A stretch of 64,000 nucleotides of DNA from JADHLJ01 sp038118725 (GCA_038118725.1 JAYOIK010000001.1:1-64000), one strand, 5' to 3'; shown: positions 17,327-26,473, counted from the first letter of the stretch. The notes: generated from the letters alone by a model not told the origin. Program-made: numbers and translations.

Positions 17327-18763
17327 CTAACTCAACGCCGGCAGCGTCGTGAAATCGAGAATACCGTCCGGCCGTGGGCGCCAGTCGGGATGTCGGCCGG
17401 ATATCCCGATCCAACGGGTGTGATTGTAGAGCGTCAGCCATGCCGGGTCGTCCCGCAGTATCGCGTAACATTCCCGATAGAGCCGCTCGCGGGCTTCCCA
17501 ATCGGTGCATCGGCGAGCCTGATCAACAAGCGCCTCTATCGCGGGATTGCGATAGCCCTGCCACCAGGAGCCGGCGACGCGGCTGTCGATTTTTTCGTAC
17601 AGTACCCGGAAAGTGCTCATCGGGCTGGAATCGAACACGCACATGTCGTGGATCGCCTTGTCGCGTACCTGTTCGGCATAGGCGGTTCGATCGGTGGCCA
17701 ATCGGATGTCGATCTCGATACCCAGAACCGCCAACTGTTCGCCCAGGGCGATGGTCAGCGCCTCGGCTTCGTCCGGTAGCCGTGTCGGGCAGTCGACGGT
17801 GAGAGTCAGGCCGTTCGCGTAACCGGCCTCCTTGAGCAGTTGGCGCGCCGCCTGGATATCGGCGCTGGTCGATGTCTTCGCCGAGCCCGCGAAATGCACG
17901 GGGCTGATAAAGCCAGGCAGAGCCTGGCCACCGCCATCTAGAACCCGCGCGATCAAGGCCTCGCGGTCGACGGCTAGATTGACGGCTCTACGGACACGCG
18001 GATCGCCGAAGGGCCCCTTGGTGGTATTCAGAAGATAAATGATCGCCGTCGGGTCGATATGCCGGAACGCGCTCGCGGTATCGCCTTGCTCGATCGCCTC
18101 GGCTTCGATTGGTCCGAGACGGGCGGCTACCGTTCGGCGGCCCGTGAGTAATGCATCCAGACGGGTGCCGGCGTCGGTCACTTGCTTGCAGAGGATAGCT
18201 TGGTTCGCGACCGGCCCGCCCCACCAATCGGGGTTCGCCGAGAGCGCGAGCTCCTCGCCCTGGCAAATCGCGTCAATCCGGTACGCGCCCGAGCCGATCG
18301 GGGATTCCATGAAGCTCGGCGCATCCACCGTGCGTGGCAAGGCATAGCCGGACACGAGGATATCCAGCAGATCGGCCATCGGTTCGCCCGTGGTGATGGT
18401 TAGCGTCTCGGCATCTTCCACCGCGACTTCGGCGTCGCCGAGATATTGTTCCCACACCGCCGGCGCGCCGAGGGTCGCGCCGATATCCGGGCGCTTCATT
18501 CGCTCGATCGAGAACCGCATTGCCTCGGCGTCGAGCGGCGTGCCGTCGTGGAACTTCAGGTTCGGGCGGAGCTTGAAGCGCCAGTGGCGTGCGTCCTCCG
18601 AAACGCTCCAGCTTTCCGCCACCGCCGGATGAAAGCGTCCGTCGCTGCCCCGTTTGATCAGGGCGTCGAACACCGCCTCAAGCAACGCCAAGGTATCGGC
18701 GTTGTCGGTACAGTCCTGGGGGTCGGGCAAGGCGACCTTGGCTTGCAGAATGGTTATCGACAT
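17327..18763 (-). CDS. Solute-binding protein family 5, apparently leaderless
   Basis: The 478-residue protein matches the periplasmic oligopeptide/nickel-binding family (SBP_bac_5): it has the pattern PAVAESWSVSEDARHWRFKLR followed by LKFHDGTPLDAEAMRFS and the later RRAVNLAVDREALI. Such proteins normally bind a ligand in the periplasm and feed an ABC importer. From the chosen ATG (MSITILQAK) the mature domain starts at once, and an upstream in-frame start at 18868 adds only a hydrophilic tail. Neither gives a signal peptide. No permease or ATPase gene is nearby. It is divergent from the GMC gene. Confidence 0.78.
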   Translation of the reverse strand: MSITILQAKVALPDPQDCTDNADTLALLEAVFDALIKRGSDGRFHPAVAESWSVSEDARHWRFKLRPNLKFHDGTPLDAEAMRFSIERMKRPDIGATLGAPAVWEQYLGDAEVAVEDAETLTITTGEPMADLLDILVSGYALPRTVDAPSFMESPIGSGAYRIDAICQGEELALSANPDWWGGPVANQAILCKQVTDAGTRLDALLTGRRTVAARLGPIEAEAIEQGDTASAFRHIDPTAIIYLLNTTKGPFGDPRVRRAVNLAVDREALIARVLDGGGQALPGFISPVHFAGSAKTSTSADIQAARQLLKEAGYANGLTLTVDCPTRLPDEAEALTIALGEQLAVLGIEIDIRLATDRTAYAEQVRDKAIHDMCVFDSSPMSTFRVLYEKIDSRVAGSWWQGYRNPAIEALVDQARRCTDWEARERLYRECYAILRDDPAWLTLYNHTRWIGISGRHPDWRPRPDGILDFTTLPALS

Positions 18764-18973
18764 GACTGACTTCGGCTCGGTCCATGGGCGGTTGATCTCA
18801 AGGCCAGCATGTTGCGATTCAGGGATCTCGGCAAGCGTGGCGGGTGCCGACGGAGTCTGGGCTCGCAACGATCCGGGTTGTGGAAGGCTCCAGCCTTGTT
18901 TTCAGAGGTGCTGGTGACGGACTATGGGTAATCCGCCGCGCGGGCCGAGAGATTGTTTGGAGAGACCTTGTCC

Positions 18974-20605
18974 ATGACCGCCGAGACCTATGACTACATC
19001 GTCGTCGGCGCTGGTTCCGCCGGCGCCGCCGTCGCCAGCCGATTGAGCGAGAGCGGCGAATTCCGAGTGCTCTGTCTGGAAGCGGGCACCGAGGGTTCGG
19101 ACTATTTCTGGTCCAAGGTGCCGGTCGGTATCGCCAAGCTGATCGACAATCCCGCCGTTAACTGGTGCTACAGCTCGGAGCCCGACGAGGGCAGCGGCGG
19201 GCGGCGCATCGAGGTGCCGCGCGGACGGATGCTCGGCGGGTCGAGCTCGATCAACGGCATGGTCTTCGTGCGCGGTCAAGCCCAGGACTACGACCATTGG
19301 GCGCAGCTTGGTAACCGGGGTTGGAGTTACAGCGATGTGCTGCCGGTGTTCAAGAAGATGGAGAGCTATGAAGGCGGCTCGGAGGACTTCCGCGGCCGCG
19401 ATGGGCCCCTGAAGGTCACCGACAGCAAGCGCGGGCAGGTCCCGCTTCTGGAGAAGATGATCGAGGCCGCCGGCAATATCGGCCTCAAATACAACAGCGA
19501 CTACAACGCCGAAACCCAGGAGGGTATCGGCATGTCCCAGGTGACGATCAACAAGGGCCGCCGGCAAAGCACCGCCTATTGTTATCTCGATCCCGCGCGC
19601 CATCGCCCGAACCTCAAGATCCAGACCGGCGCGATGACGGAAACCCTTATCCTGGAGGGCAAACGCTGTGTCGGGGTACGCTTCTCCGTCGGTGGCCAGA
19701 AGCGCGAGGCCCGCGCCAGCCGCGAGGTCATCGTCAGCGGCGGGTCGATCAACTCGCCGAAGCTGTTGGAGCTTTCGGGCATCGGCCAGCCGGAGCTGTT
19801 GGCCAGCCATGGCATCGAATGCGTCCACGAGCTTCCCGGCGTCGGAGAGAACCTGCGTGACCACTACTCGCCGAGGGTGAAGTTCTCGATCACCGCGCCG
19901 AACGCGACCTTCAACGACAATGCCAGGGGCTGGCGTCTGGTCCGTGAGGCGATGAAATACGCGTTCTTCAAGAACGGGTTCCTGGCCTCGACCTCGGTGC
20001 CGATCCGGATGTATTTCCGCACCCGAGAGGGTCTGGAAACCCCGGACGCGACGATCTCGGTGCTGCCGTTCCTCTATGAGATGGTCGGCCGCGAGCGCCG
20101 GATCGCCAAGCGGGCGGGCATTACCATGAACGTCAATGTCCTGCGCTCGGAGAGTATCGGCGACATCCATATCAAATCCGCCGATCCGGCGGAGCCGCCG
20201 GCGATCCGCTTCAATTTCCTTTCCTCCCAGCATGATCGTGACGGTCTTCTGGCGGCGATGCGCAAGGGGCGGGAACTGATGGCCACGTCGCCGCTGGCCG
20301 AAATGGTCGGCGAGGAGATCGCGCCGGGTATCGACAAGCAGACGGATGCCGAGTTGCTGGAATGGGTACGGAACAACGCCGAGACCACCTATCACCCGAT
20401 CGGTACCTGCAAGATGGGCCAGGACCCGATGGCCGTGGTCGACAACGAGCTACGGGTTCACGGCATCCAAGGACTGCGCGTCGCCGATGCCTCGATCATG
20501 CCGACGCTCACCTCGGGTAACACCAACGCGCCGTCGATCATGATCGGCGAAAAATGCGCCGAGATGGTTCTGGCCGCGGCGAGAAGCGAGGCACGGGCCG
20601 CATAG
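18974..20605 (+). CDS. GMC family oxidoreductase, copy 1
   Basis: This 543-residue FAD enzyme belongs to the glucose-methanol-choline family and oxidises an alcohol to an aldehyde or ketone. The FAD motif VVGAGSAGAAVASRL is near the N-terminus, the first GMC signature GRMLGGSSSINGMV follows, and the second lies around GGSINSPKLLELSGIG. The catalytic His is in TTYHPIGTCKMG, and the C-terminal SGNTNAPSIMIGEKCAEM carries Asn at the second active-site position. The ATG at 18974 has GGAGAG upstream. It is followed 27 nt later by a close paralogue, and a 14-bp palindrome AAGGCTCCAGCCTT sits at 18884-18897. Confidence 0.9.
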   Translation: MTAETYDYIVVGAGSAGAAVASRLSESGEFRVLCLEAGTEGSDYFWSKVPVGIAKLIDNPAVNWCYSSEPDEGSGGRRIEVPRGRMLGGSSSINGMVFVRGQAQDYDHWAQLGNRGWSYSDVLPVFKKMESYEGGSEDFRGRDGPLKVTDSKRGQVPLLEKMIEAAGNIGLKYNSDYNAETQEGIGMSQVTINKGRRQSTAYCYLDPARHRPNLKIQTGAMTETLILEGKRCVGVRFSVGGQKREARASREVIVSGGSINSPKLLELSGIGQPELLASHGIECVHELPGVGENLRDHYSPRVKFSITAPNATFNDNARGWRLVREAMKYAFFKNGFLASTSVPIRMYFRTREGLETPDATISVLPFLYEMVGRERRIAKRAGITMNVNVLRSESIGDIHIKSADPAEPPAIRFNFLSSQHDRDGLLAAMRKGRELMATSPLAEMVGEEIAPGIDKQTDAELLEWVRNNAETTYHPIGTCKMGQDPMAVVDNELRVHGIQGLRVADASIMPTLTSGNTNAPSIMIGEKCAEMVLAAARSEARAA

Positions 20606-20632
20606 GCGGGTGACCAATACGGAGAATGAACG

Positions 20633-22243
20633 ATGGCGGCCAAAACCTATGACTATATCGTTGTCGGTGCCGGGTCGGCGGGCGCGGTGCTCGCTAACCG
20701 GTTGAGCGCGGGTGGACAGCACACGGTCCTGTGCCTGGAGGCCGGGACCCAGGGATCCGACTATTTCTGGTCGCGCATTCCCATAGGCATGGCCAAGCTG
20801 ATCGACCGGCCCGCGGTGAACTGGTGTTACGCCTCGGAACCCGACGAGGGCAGCGCCGGACGCGCCATTCCGGTGCCTCGGGGCAAGATGTTGGGCGGGT
20901 CGAGCTCAATCAACGGCATGGTCTTCGTGCGTGGACAGCCTCAGGACTATGACCACTGGGCGCAGCTCGGAAACCGGGGTTGGAGTTATAGCGACGTGCT
21001 GCCGATTTTCCGCAAGATGGAAAGCTATGACGGCGGGGATGATGAGTTTCGGGGGCGCGACGGGTTGCTCCGGGTGACCGACAACGAGGCCGATCTAGAC
21101 CCACTGCATCAGCGGATGATCTCGGCCGCCGAGAGCATCGGCATTCCCTTCACCCGCGACTATAACGGCGGCGATCAGGAAGGCATCGGGATTACCCAGA
21201 CGACCATCAACAAGGGACGGCGGATGAGCACCGCCTATTGCTATCTCGATCCGGCGCGGGGGCGCTCGAACCTTACGATCGAGTCCGGTGCCATGGCCGA
21301 GACACTGATCCTGGAGGGCAAGCGGTGCGTCGGCGTCCGCTACGCCGTCGGCGGCGAGACTCGAGAGGCGCGGGCGGGCCGCGAGGTGGTCGTCTCCACC
21401 GGGTCGATCAACTCTCCGAAACTGCTAGAGCTTTCCGGGATCGGTCAGCCGGATCTGCTCCGGGATCTGGGGATCGAGGTGGCGCATGAATTGCCGGGCG
21501 TGGGCATGAACCTCAGGGACCATTTCGCGCCGCGCATTCGCTTCGAGGTGACGGAGGCGGGTGCCAGCTACAATGACAGCGGTAGAGGCTGGCGGCTGGG
21601 GATGCAGGCGCTGAAATACGCGCTCACCGGCAAGGGTTTCTTCTCCCTGCCGGCGGGATCGATCCGCATGTATTTCAAAACCCGCGAGGGGCTCGAATCC
21701 CCCGACGCGAGCATCTCGATCACTCCGTTTCTGTTCGAGGCCGCCGCCGACGGCTCGCTCAAGGTCGCCAAGCAACGGGGCGTGACGGCGATCGCCAATG
21801 TCCTGCGCTCAGAGAGCATCGGCGACATTCACATCAAGTCCGCCGATCCGGCAACGCCGCCGGCGATTCGCTTCAACTTTCTGAGCGCGCGCTATGACCA
21901 GGAAGGCACTGTCGCGGCGGTGCGCAAGGCGCGGGAGCTGTTCTCGACAAGCCCGCTGGCTGATATCGTCGCCGGAGAGATCACGCCGGGCAAGTCGATC
22001 GAGAGCGACGCCGAGATCCTGGAGTGGACCCGCAACAATGCCGAGACCACCTATCATCCCGTCGGGACCTGCAAGATGGGCAGCGATCCGATGGCGGTGG
22101 TGGACGACAATCTCCGGGTCCACGGAATCCAGGGCCTGCGGGTCGCGGATGCCTCGATCATGCCGACACTGACCTCGGGCAATACCAACGCGCCGTCGAT
22201 CATGATCGGCGAGAAATGCGCCGAGATGATGCTGGCCTCGTAG
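20633..22243 (+). CDS. GMC family oxidoreductase, copy 2
   Basis: A 536-residue paralogue of the preceding gene, sharing all the same motifs: VVGAGSAGAVLANRL, GKMLGGSSSINGMV, GSINSPKLLELSGIG and TTYHPVGTCKMG. Long stretches are identical in protein and nearly so in DNA, which points to tandem duplication. The most divergent parts are around residues 145-175 and the middle third, which shape the substrate cavity in this family, so the two may oxidise different alcohols. GGAGA precedes the ATG. The next gene begins 1 nt after the stop. Confidence 0.9.
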   Translation: MAAKTYDYIVVGAGSAGAVLANRLSAGGQHTVLCLEAGTQGSDYFWSRIPIGMAKLIDRPAVNWCYASEPDEGSAGRAIPVPRGKMLGGSSSINGMVFVRGQPQDYDHWAQLGNRGWSYSDVLPIFRKMESYDGGDDEFRGRDGLLRVTDNEADLDPLHQRMISAAESIGIPFTRDYNGGDQEGIGITQTTINKGRRMSTAYCYLDPARGRSNLTIESGAMAETLILEGKRCVGVRYAVGGETREARAGREVVVSTGSINSPKLLELSGIGQPDLLRDLGIEVAHELPGVGMNLRDHFAPRIRFEVTEAGASYNDSGRGWRLGMQALKYALTGKGFFSLPAGSIRMYFKTREGLESPDASISITPFLFEAAADGSLKVAKQRGVTAIANVLRSESIGDIHIKSADPATPPAIRFNFLSARYDQEGTVAAVRKARELFSTSPLADIVAGEITPGKSIESDAEILEWTRNNAETTYHPVGTCKMGSDPMAVVDDNLRVHGIQGLRVADASIMPTLTSGNTNAPSIMIGEKCAEMMLAS

Positions 22244-22244
22244 C

Positions 22245-23048
22245 ATGGCTCGGGCGCGGTCCAACGGCATTGAACTGCATTACCGCTTCGATGGTCCCGA
22301 GGACGGGGTTCCCATTGTCCTCTCCAACTCCCTGTTCTCGCGTCTGGAGATGTGGGATCCACAGATCGGCGCGCTGACCGGAGCGAGCTATCGGGTGCTG
22401 CGGTACGATGCGCGCGGTCATGGCCGTTCCGAGGCGACGGAGGGGCCGTACAGTATCGAGATGCTTGCCGACGATCTCGCCGGTCTATTGGACGCGGTGG
22501 GATGGGAGAACGCGCATTTCTGCGGCCTTTCCATGGGCGGCATGGTCGGCCAGATGATGGGAACCCGCCATCCGAGGCGGGTCCGATCGCTGATCCTCTG
22601 CCATACCTCGGCATATATGGGCGCCGAGGAGGTCTGGGAGCCGCGTATCCAGACCGGTCTCGCCGAGGGGGTTGAGGGCCTGGTTGAATCCTCGGTCTCC
22701 CGCTGGTTCACGCCGGAAAGCATGAAGCGCATCCCCGAGGAGGTGGAAAAGGTCCGCGCGATGATCCGCTCGACCCCGCTTGCCGGGTTCATCGGATGCT
22801 GCCGCGCCTTTCAAGGCTTCGATCACCGCGAGGCCAACCGCGCCATCACCGCGCCGACCCTGGTCATCGTCGGCGAACGCGACCCGGGCACCCCACCCAG
22901 CCACGCTCGGGTAATCCAGGAAGCGGTCCCCGGCGCGGAATTGGAAATCATCGAGGACGCCGCGCATCTGACGAATATCGAGGCGCCGGAGCGGTTTAAC
23001 GCGGTGGTTGTGGGATTTCTCAGCCGAGTCTCGGGGAGCCGTCGATAA
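22245..23048 (+). CDS. PcaD-like alpha/beta hydrolase (enol-lactonase family)
   Basis: The 267-residue protein resembles 3-oxoadipate enol-lactonases. It shows the oxyanion segment LSNSLFSRLEMWD, RYDARGHGRSE, the nucleophile elbow CGLSMGGMVGQ, a Gly-Glu-Arg-Asp acid segment (IVGERDPGTPP) and the final His in DAAHLTNIE. PcaD opens lactone rings in beta-ketoadipate breakdown, but no other pca gene is present. The start is 1 nt after the upstream GMC stop, indicating translational coupling. A lactone produced by a GMC enzyme is therefore a reasonable substrate guess. Confidence 0.8.
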   Translation: MARARSNGIELHYRFDGPEDGVPIVLSNSLFSRLEMWDPQIGALTGASYRVLRYDARGHGRSEATEGPYSIEMLADDLAGLLDAVGWENAHFCGLSMGGMVGQMMGTRHPRRVRSLILCHTSAYMGAEEVWEPRIQTGLAEGVEGLVESSVSRWFTPESMKRIPEEVEKVRAMIRSTPLAGFIGCCRAFQGFDHREANRAITAPTLVIVGERDPGTPPSHARVIQEAVPGAELEIIEDAAHLTNIEAPERFNAVVVGFLSRVSGSRR

Positions 23049-23150
23049 TCGTCATCTGATCATGGTTGCGTTCACCGCGCATGACGCTGTCCCTCGCCAA
23101 TGCTATTTTCCGGACAACCCGCTAATTTCATTCCCCAAGGGAGTCCCGTC

Positions 23151-24113
23151 ATGTCCGATCTGCCGTCCAAGGTTAACATCCACGAGGAAGGCCCGCGCGA
23201 GGGGTTTCAGATCGAACCGGGGCCGATCTCGACCGAGGATAAGATCAAGCTGATCGACGCGCTGTCCGATACCGGGTTGAAGCACATCCAGGCCTGTTCC
23301 TTCGTCAATCCCCGGCTAGTGCCCGGCTGGGCCGACGCCGAGGCGGTGGTCGAGGGTTTCACGGCGCGCGAGGGAGTGCATTACACCGGTCTCTATTTCA
23401 ACGGCAACGGCCTGGACCGTGCCCGCGCCTTCGACGGCAAGCTCACCCTGTCCGGCTCGATTTCGCTAACCGCGTCCGAGGGCTTCACCAAGAAGAACCT
23501 CAACCGGACCCATGCCGAGAATCTCGCGGCCATGAAGCGCCAGGCGGAGAAGCACCTGGAGGCGGGGATCAAGGTCAACCGGATCGGGGTCATGGCGGCG
23601 TTCGGCTGCAATTACCAGGGCGACATCGCGCCGGAAACCGTGGTGCGCACCCTCGAGGACGGCATGCGGGTCGCCGAGGAGACCGGGGCCGAGATCGATC
23701 TGTTCTCGCTTGCCGATACCATGGGCTGGGCGGCGCCGCACCGGATCGAACAGGTGATCGGCACGGTGCGCGAGCGCTGGCCGGAGATGACAATCTCGCT
23801 GCATCTGCATGACACCCGCGGCCTCGCGGTCGCCAATGCCCATGCCGGGCTCAAGATGGGAGTCTCGCAATTCGACAGCACCGTCGGCGGCCTCGGCGGC
23901 TGCCCCTTCGCGGGCCAGCCCAAGGCGGCGGGCAACATCGCGACGGAGGAACTGGTCCTGCTCTGCGAGGAGATGGGGATCGAAACCGGGGTGGATCTGG
24001 ACAATCTGATCGAGGTCGGGCGTATGGCCGAGGAGATCGTCGGTCATCAACTGCCGAGCGAGTTGCTGCACGCCGGAAGCCTTGATGCCTTCCGCCGGGG
24101 AGTGACGCATTAA
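23151..24113 (+). CDS. HMG-CoA lyase-like aldolase
   Basis: A 320-residue TIM-barrel protein of the HMG-CoA lyase / DRE-TIM family. The N-terminal metal and substrate segment reads EEGPREGFQIE, where true HMG-CoA lyases have GPRDG; the catalytic Asp is thus Glu here. Later motifs are the metal-binding HLHDTRG and the Cys loop GGLGGCPFAG. It likely cleaves a 3-hydroxyacyl-CoA to acetyl-CoA or another acyl-CoA plus a keto acid. I used the ATG at 23151 with AAGGGAG upstream. Its stop overlaps the start of the CoA-transferase gene (TAATG). Confidence 0.8.
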   Translation: MSDLPSKVNIHEEGPREGFQIEPGPISTEDKIKLIDALSDTGLKHIQACSFVNPRLVPGWADAEAVVEGFTAREGVHYTGLYFNGNGLDRARAFDGKLTLSGSISLTASEGFTKKNLNRTHAENLAAMKRQAEKHLEAGIKVNRIGVMAAFGCNYQGDIAPETVVRTLEDGMRVAEETGAEIDLFSLADTMGWAAPHRIEQVIGTVRERWPEMTISLHLHDTRGLAVANAHAGLKMGVSQFDSTVGGLGGCPFAGQPKAAGNIATEELVLLCEEMGIETGVDLDNLIEVGRMAEEIVGHQLPSELLHAGSLDAFRRGVTH

Positions 24114-25324
24114 TGACAGCAACGCCTCTGGCGGGGCTTCGGGTTCTTGAATTCTCGCATACCGTGATGGGCCCGACGGCTGGGCTACTGTTCGCCGAGC
24201 TCGGCGCCGATGTCATTAAGGTCGAGCTGGCCCCGGACGGGGATCGCACGCGCCGCCTCGGCGGTTTCGGGGCCGGATTTTTCGCCGGCTTCAACCGCGA
24301 CAAGCGCAGCCTCGCCGTTGACCTGAAAAATCCCGAGGGGCAGGCGGTGCTGCATCGCCTGGTGCCCGGCGCGGATATCGTGCTGGAGAATTTCGGTCCG
24401 GGCACGATGGAGAAGCTCAACTGCGGCTACGAGCATCTGGCGCCGCTGAACGAGCGGCTGATCTTCCTGGCGCTCAAGGGCTATCTGGCGGGGCCCTATG
24501 AACATCGTCCGGCCCTGGACGAAGTGGTTCAGTTTCAATCCGGTCTCGCCTGGATGACGGGGCCGCCGGGCCAACCGCTACGCGCCGGCGCCTCGGTGAT
24601 CGACATCATGGGCGCCATGTTCGGCGTGATCGCGGTGCAGGCGGCCTTGCGCGAGCGTGACGCTACCGGCAAGGGGCAGCGCGTCTCAAGCTCCCTGTTC
24701 GAAAGCGCGGTTTTCCTGATGAGCACCCATATGGCAGGCATGGCGGCGACGGGCCTGGAGATGCGCCCGATGCCGGCGAGGCGCGGCGCCTGGGCGATCT
24801 ACGAGGTGTTCAAGACCGCCGGCGAGGGTCAGCTGTTCATCGGCGTTACCTCGGATCAGCAATGGGACCGGTTTGTCGAGGAGTTCGGCCTCCAGGAACT
24901 CGCCAAGGACCCCAGGCTCGTCACAAATGTCACGCGGTTGGACGAGCGAGACTGGCTGATCCCAGCGATCCAGGAGGTGCTGATCAAGCTGCCGCAGAAG
25001 GAGGTCGAGGAGCGCTGCGAACGCTGTAACGTCTCCTGGGCCCCGGTGGCGCAACCGGCGGATCTGTTCGAGGACCCGCATCTGCTTGCCACGAAGGGGC
25101 TGGTCGATGTCTTCGTCTCACGTTTTGGCGGCGGCGATGGAGGGACCTACGCGGGACTCCCCGCCTTGCCGATGGAGTTCGGCGCGAACCGGGATAGACC
25201 GGGCCTCGTTCGCCAACCCCCACGCATCGGCGAGCACAGCGCCGAGATCCTGGACGAGGCGGGGTTTTCCGCCGCCGAGATCGAGGACCTGAGCATGCGG
25301 GGCGTGATCGTGAACGCCGACTGA
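24113..25324 (+). CDS. CaiB/BaiF (family III) CoA-transferase
   Basis: The 403-residue enzyme moves CoA between carboxylic acids. The N-terminal LRVLEFSHTVMGPTAGLLFAELGADVIKVE and later LKNPEGQAVLHRLV are typical; the candidate catalytic Asp is in RPALDEVVQFQSGL. It overlaps the HMG-CoA-lyase-like gene by one base, so both proteins are made from the same message at matched levels. That pairing suggests it activates the acid whose CoA ester the lyase cleaves, in the way SUGCT-type transferases act on glutarate or hydroxymethylglutarate; this link is inference. Confidence 0.87.
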   Translation: MTATPLAGLRVLEFSHTVMGPTAGLLFAELGADVIKVELAPDGDRTRRLGGFGAGFFAGFNRDKRSLAVDLKNPEGQAVLHRLVPGADIVLENFGPGTMEKLNCGYEHLAPLNERLIFLALKGYLAGPYEHRPALDEVVQFQSGLAWMTGPPGQPLRAGASVIDIMGAMFGVIAVQAALRERDATGKGQRVSSSLFESAVFLMSTHMAGMAATGLEMRPMPARRGAWAIYEVFKTAGEGQLFIGVTSDQQWDRFVEEFGLQELAKDPRLVTNVTRLDERDWLIPAIQEVLIKLPQKEVEERCERCNVSWAPVAQPADLFEDPHLLATKGLVDVFVSRFGGGDGGTYAGLPALPMEFGANRDRPGLVRQPPRIGEHSAEILDEAGFSAAEIEDLSMRGVIVNAD

Positions 25325-25369
25325 TCCCGGCGACCCGGCCCAGAACAATTCGCGAAAAGGAACCCGACC

Positions 25370-25921
25370 ATGGCGCGACTGCCGATCCCGAGCGACACCG
25401 CCGGCTTTTCCGAGGAAACCCGCGCGTCGATCCGCTACGTCAAGGAAACCCGAGGCAGCTCGCCGCCACCGAGCAGCTATCTGACCTACGCGGGCAAGGC
25501 GGGGGAGCGGCTATCGGATCTGGTGGAGCACCTGCGCTATCGCACCTCGCTGACCCAGGCGGAGGCGGAGTTGGCGATCTGTACCGCCGCGCGGGCGGCG
25601 AACGCGGACTTCATCTGGAACGCTCATGTCAAGCTCGGCCACGCCGCCGGCACCCGCGAGGAAGCCATACATGCCGTTGACACCCACGGCCCCTTGGACG
25701 GGCTCACCGATGACGAAGCCTTGATTATCCGCTTCGGGCGGGAATTGCTGGAGTCGCCCCGGGTCGCCGATGAGACCTTCGAGGCGGTACGGGCCCGCTT
25801 CGGCGAGAAGGGCCTGATGGAACTGACGGCGGTCATGGGCGTCTACATGATGAACGCCACGATCCTACGCGCCATGGATCACCAGGCGGCGCCCGACGCG
25901 CGGCATCTGAGTCCGCGGTAG
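25370..25921 (+). CDS. Carboxymuconolactone decarboxylase family protein
   Basis: A 183-residue all-helical protein of the CMD/AhpD fold. The region that is CxxCxxxH in AhpD reads FIWNAHVKLGHAAG here, so the redox cysteines are absent and peroxidase activity is unlikely; this is closer to the PcaC-like or uncharacterised branch. AAAAGG precedes the start. It lies 45 nt after the CoA-transferase and closes the catabolic run that begins with the GMC genes. Confidence 0.82.
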   Translation: MARLPIPSDTAGFSEETRASIRYVKETRGSSPPPSSYLTYAGKAGERLSDLVEHLRYRTSLTQAEAELAICTAARAANADFIWNAHVKLGHAAGTREEAIHAVDTHGPLDGLTDDEALIIRFGRELLESPRVADETFEAVRARFGEKGLMELTAVMGVYMMNATILRAMDHQAAPDARHLSPR

Positions 25922-26023
25922 ATAGTCTGGCCGACTGAATTCAGTGGTTCGCGCCTATGGCGCGGCTTTCCGCACTCGCGCTAAAGTGCCCGCGATACGG
26001 TTTTACGGAAAGCGCGGCGCCCC

Positions 26024-26473
26024 ATGACAATGCCTCGAGATTCAAGGCGACGAGCCAAGCGACGCGTGGCGATGCGTGGCTTTACCCTGCTGGAATTGCT
26101 GGTGGTGTTGACGATCCTCGGATTGTTGGCGGCCTTGGCGGGGCCGCAATTGATGGGGTTGTTGGGGGGCGCGAAGACCAAGGCGGCGAAGCTGCAAATC
26201 GAGCAGCTAGAGACGGTTCTGGATCTCTACAAGCTTGATGTCGGGCGCTACCCCTCGACGGCGCAGGGCCTGGCCGCGCTTTTTTCGCGGCCGGACGGGG
26301 TCGAGGAATGGAACGGCCCGTATCTCAAAAAGGCGGACGGGGTGCTGGACCCGTGGAACAATCCCTACCACTATCGCGCGCCGGGAGAGCATGGGGCGTT
26401 CGACATTCACACGCTCGGCGCCGACCAACGCGAGGGCGGTAGCGGCGAGGACCAGGACGTTACCAATTGGTAG
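26024..26473 (+). CDS. gspG: Type II secretion major pseudopilin GspG, orphan
   Basis: This 149-residue protein has a short basic leader, the prepilin peptidase site MRG|FTLLELLVVL (cleavage after Gly19, Glu at mature position 5), a hydrophobic N-terminal helix, and the calcium-binding GspG C-terminus with DPWNNPYHYR, HGAFDIHTLGAD and EDQDVTNW. GspG forms the pseudopilus that pushes proteins through the outer-membrane secretin. No other gsp gene and no prepilin peptidase occurs in the window, so it is isolated from its usual operon. The start at 26024 has no clear ribosome binding site; 26072 is another option. Confidence 0.88.
   Translation: MTMPRDSRRRAKRRVAMRGFTLLELLVVLTILGLLAALAGPQLMGLLGGAKTKAAKLQIEQLETVLDLYKLDVGRYPSTAQGLAALFSRPDGVEEWNGPYLKKADGVLDPWNNPYHYRAPGEHGAFDIHTLGADQREGGSGEDQDVTNW

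Noticed and set aside
17097..17330. 77-codon frame in the repeat-bearing gap
   Set aside because: No ribosome binding site or homology; lies over inverted-repeat sequence.
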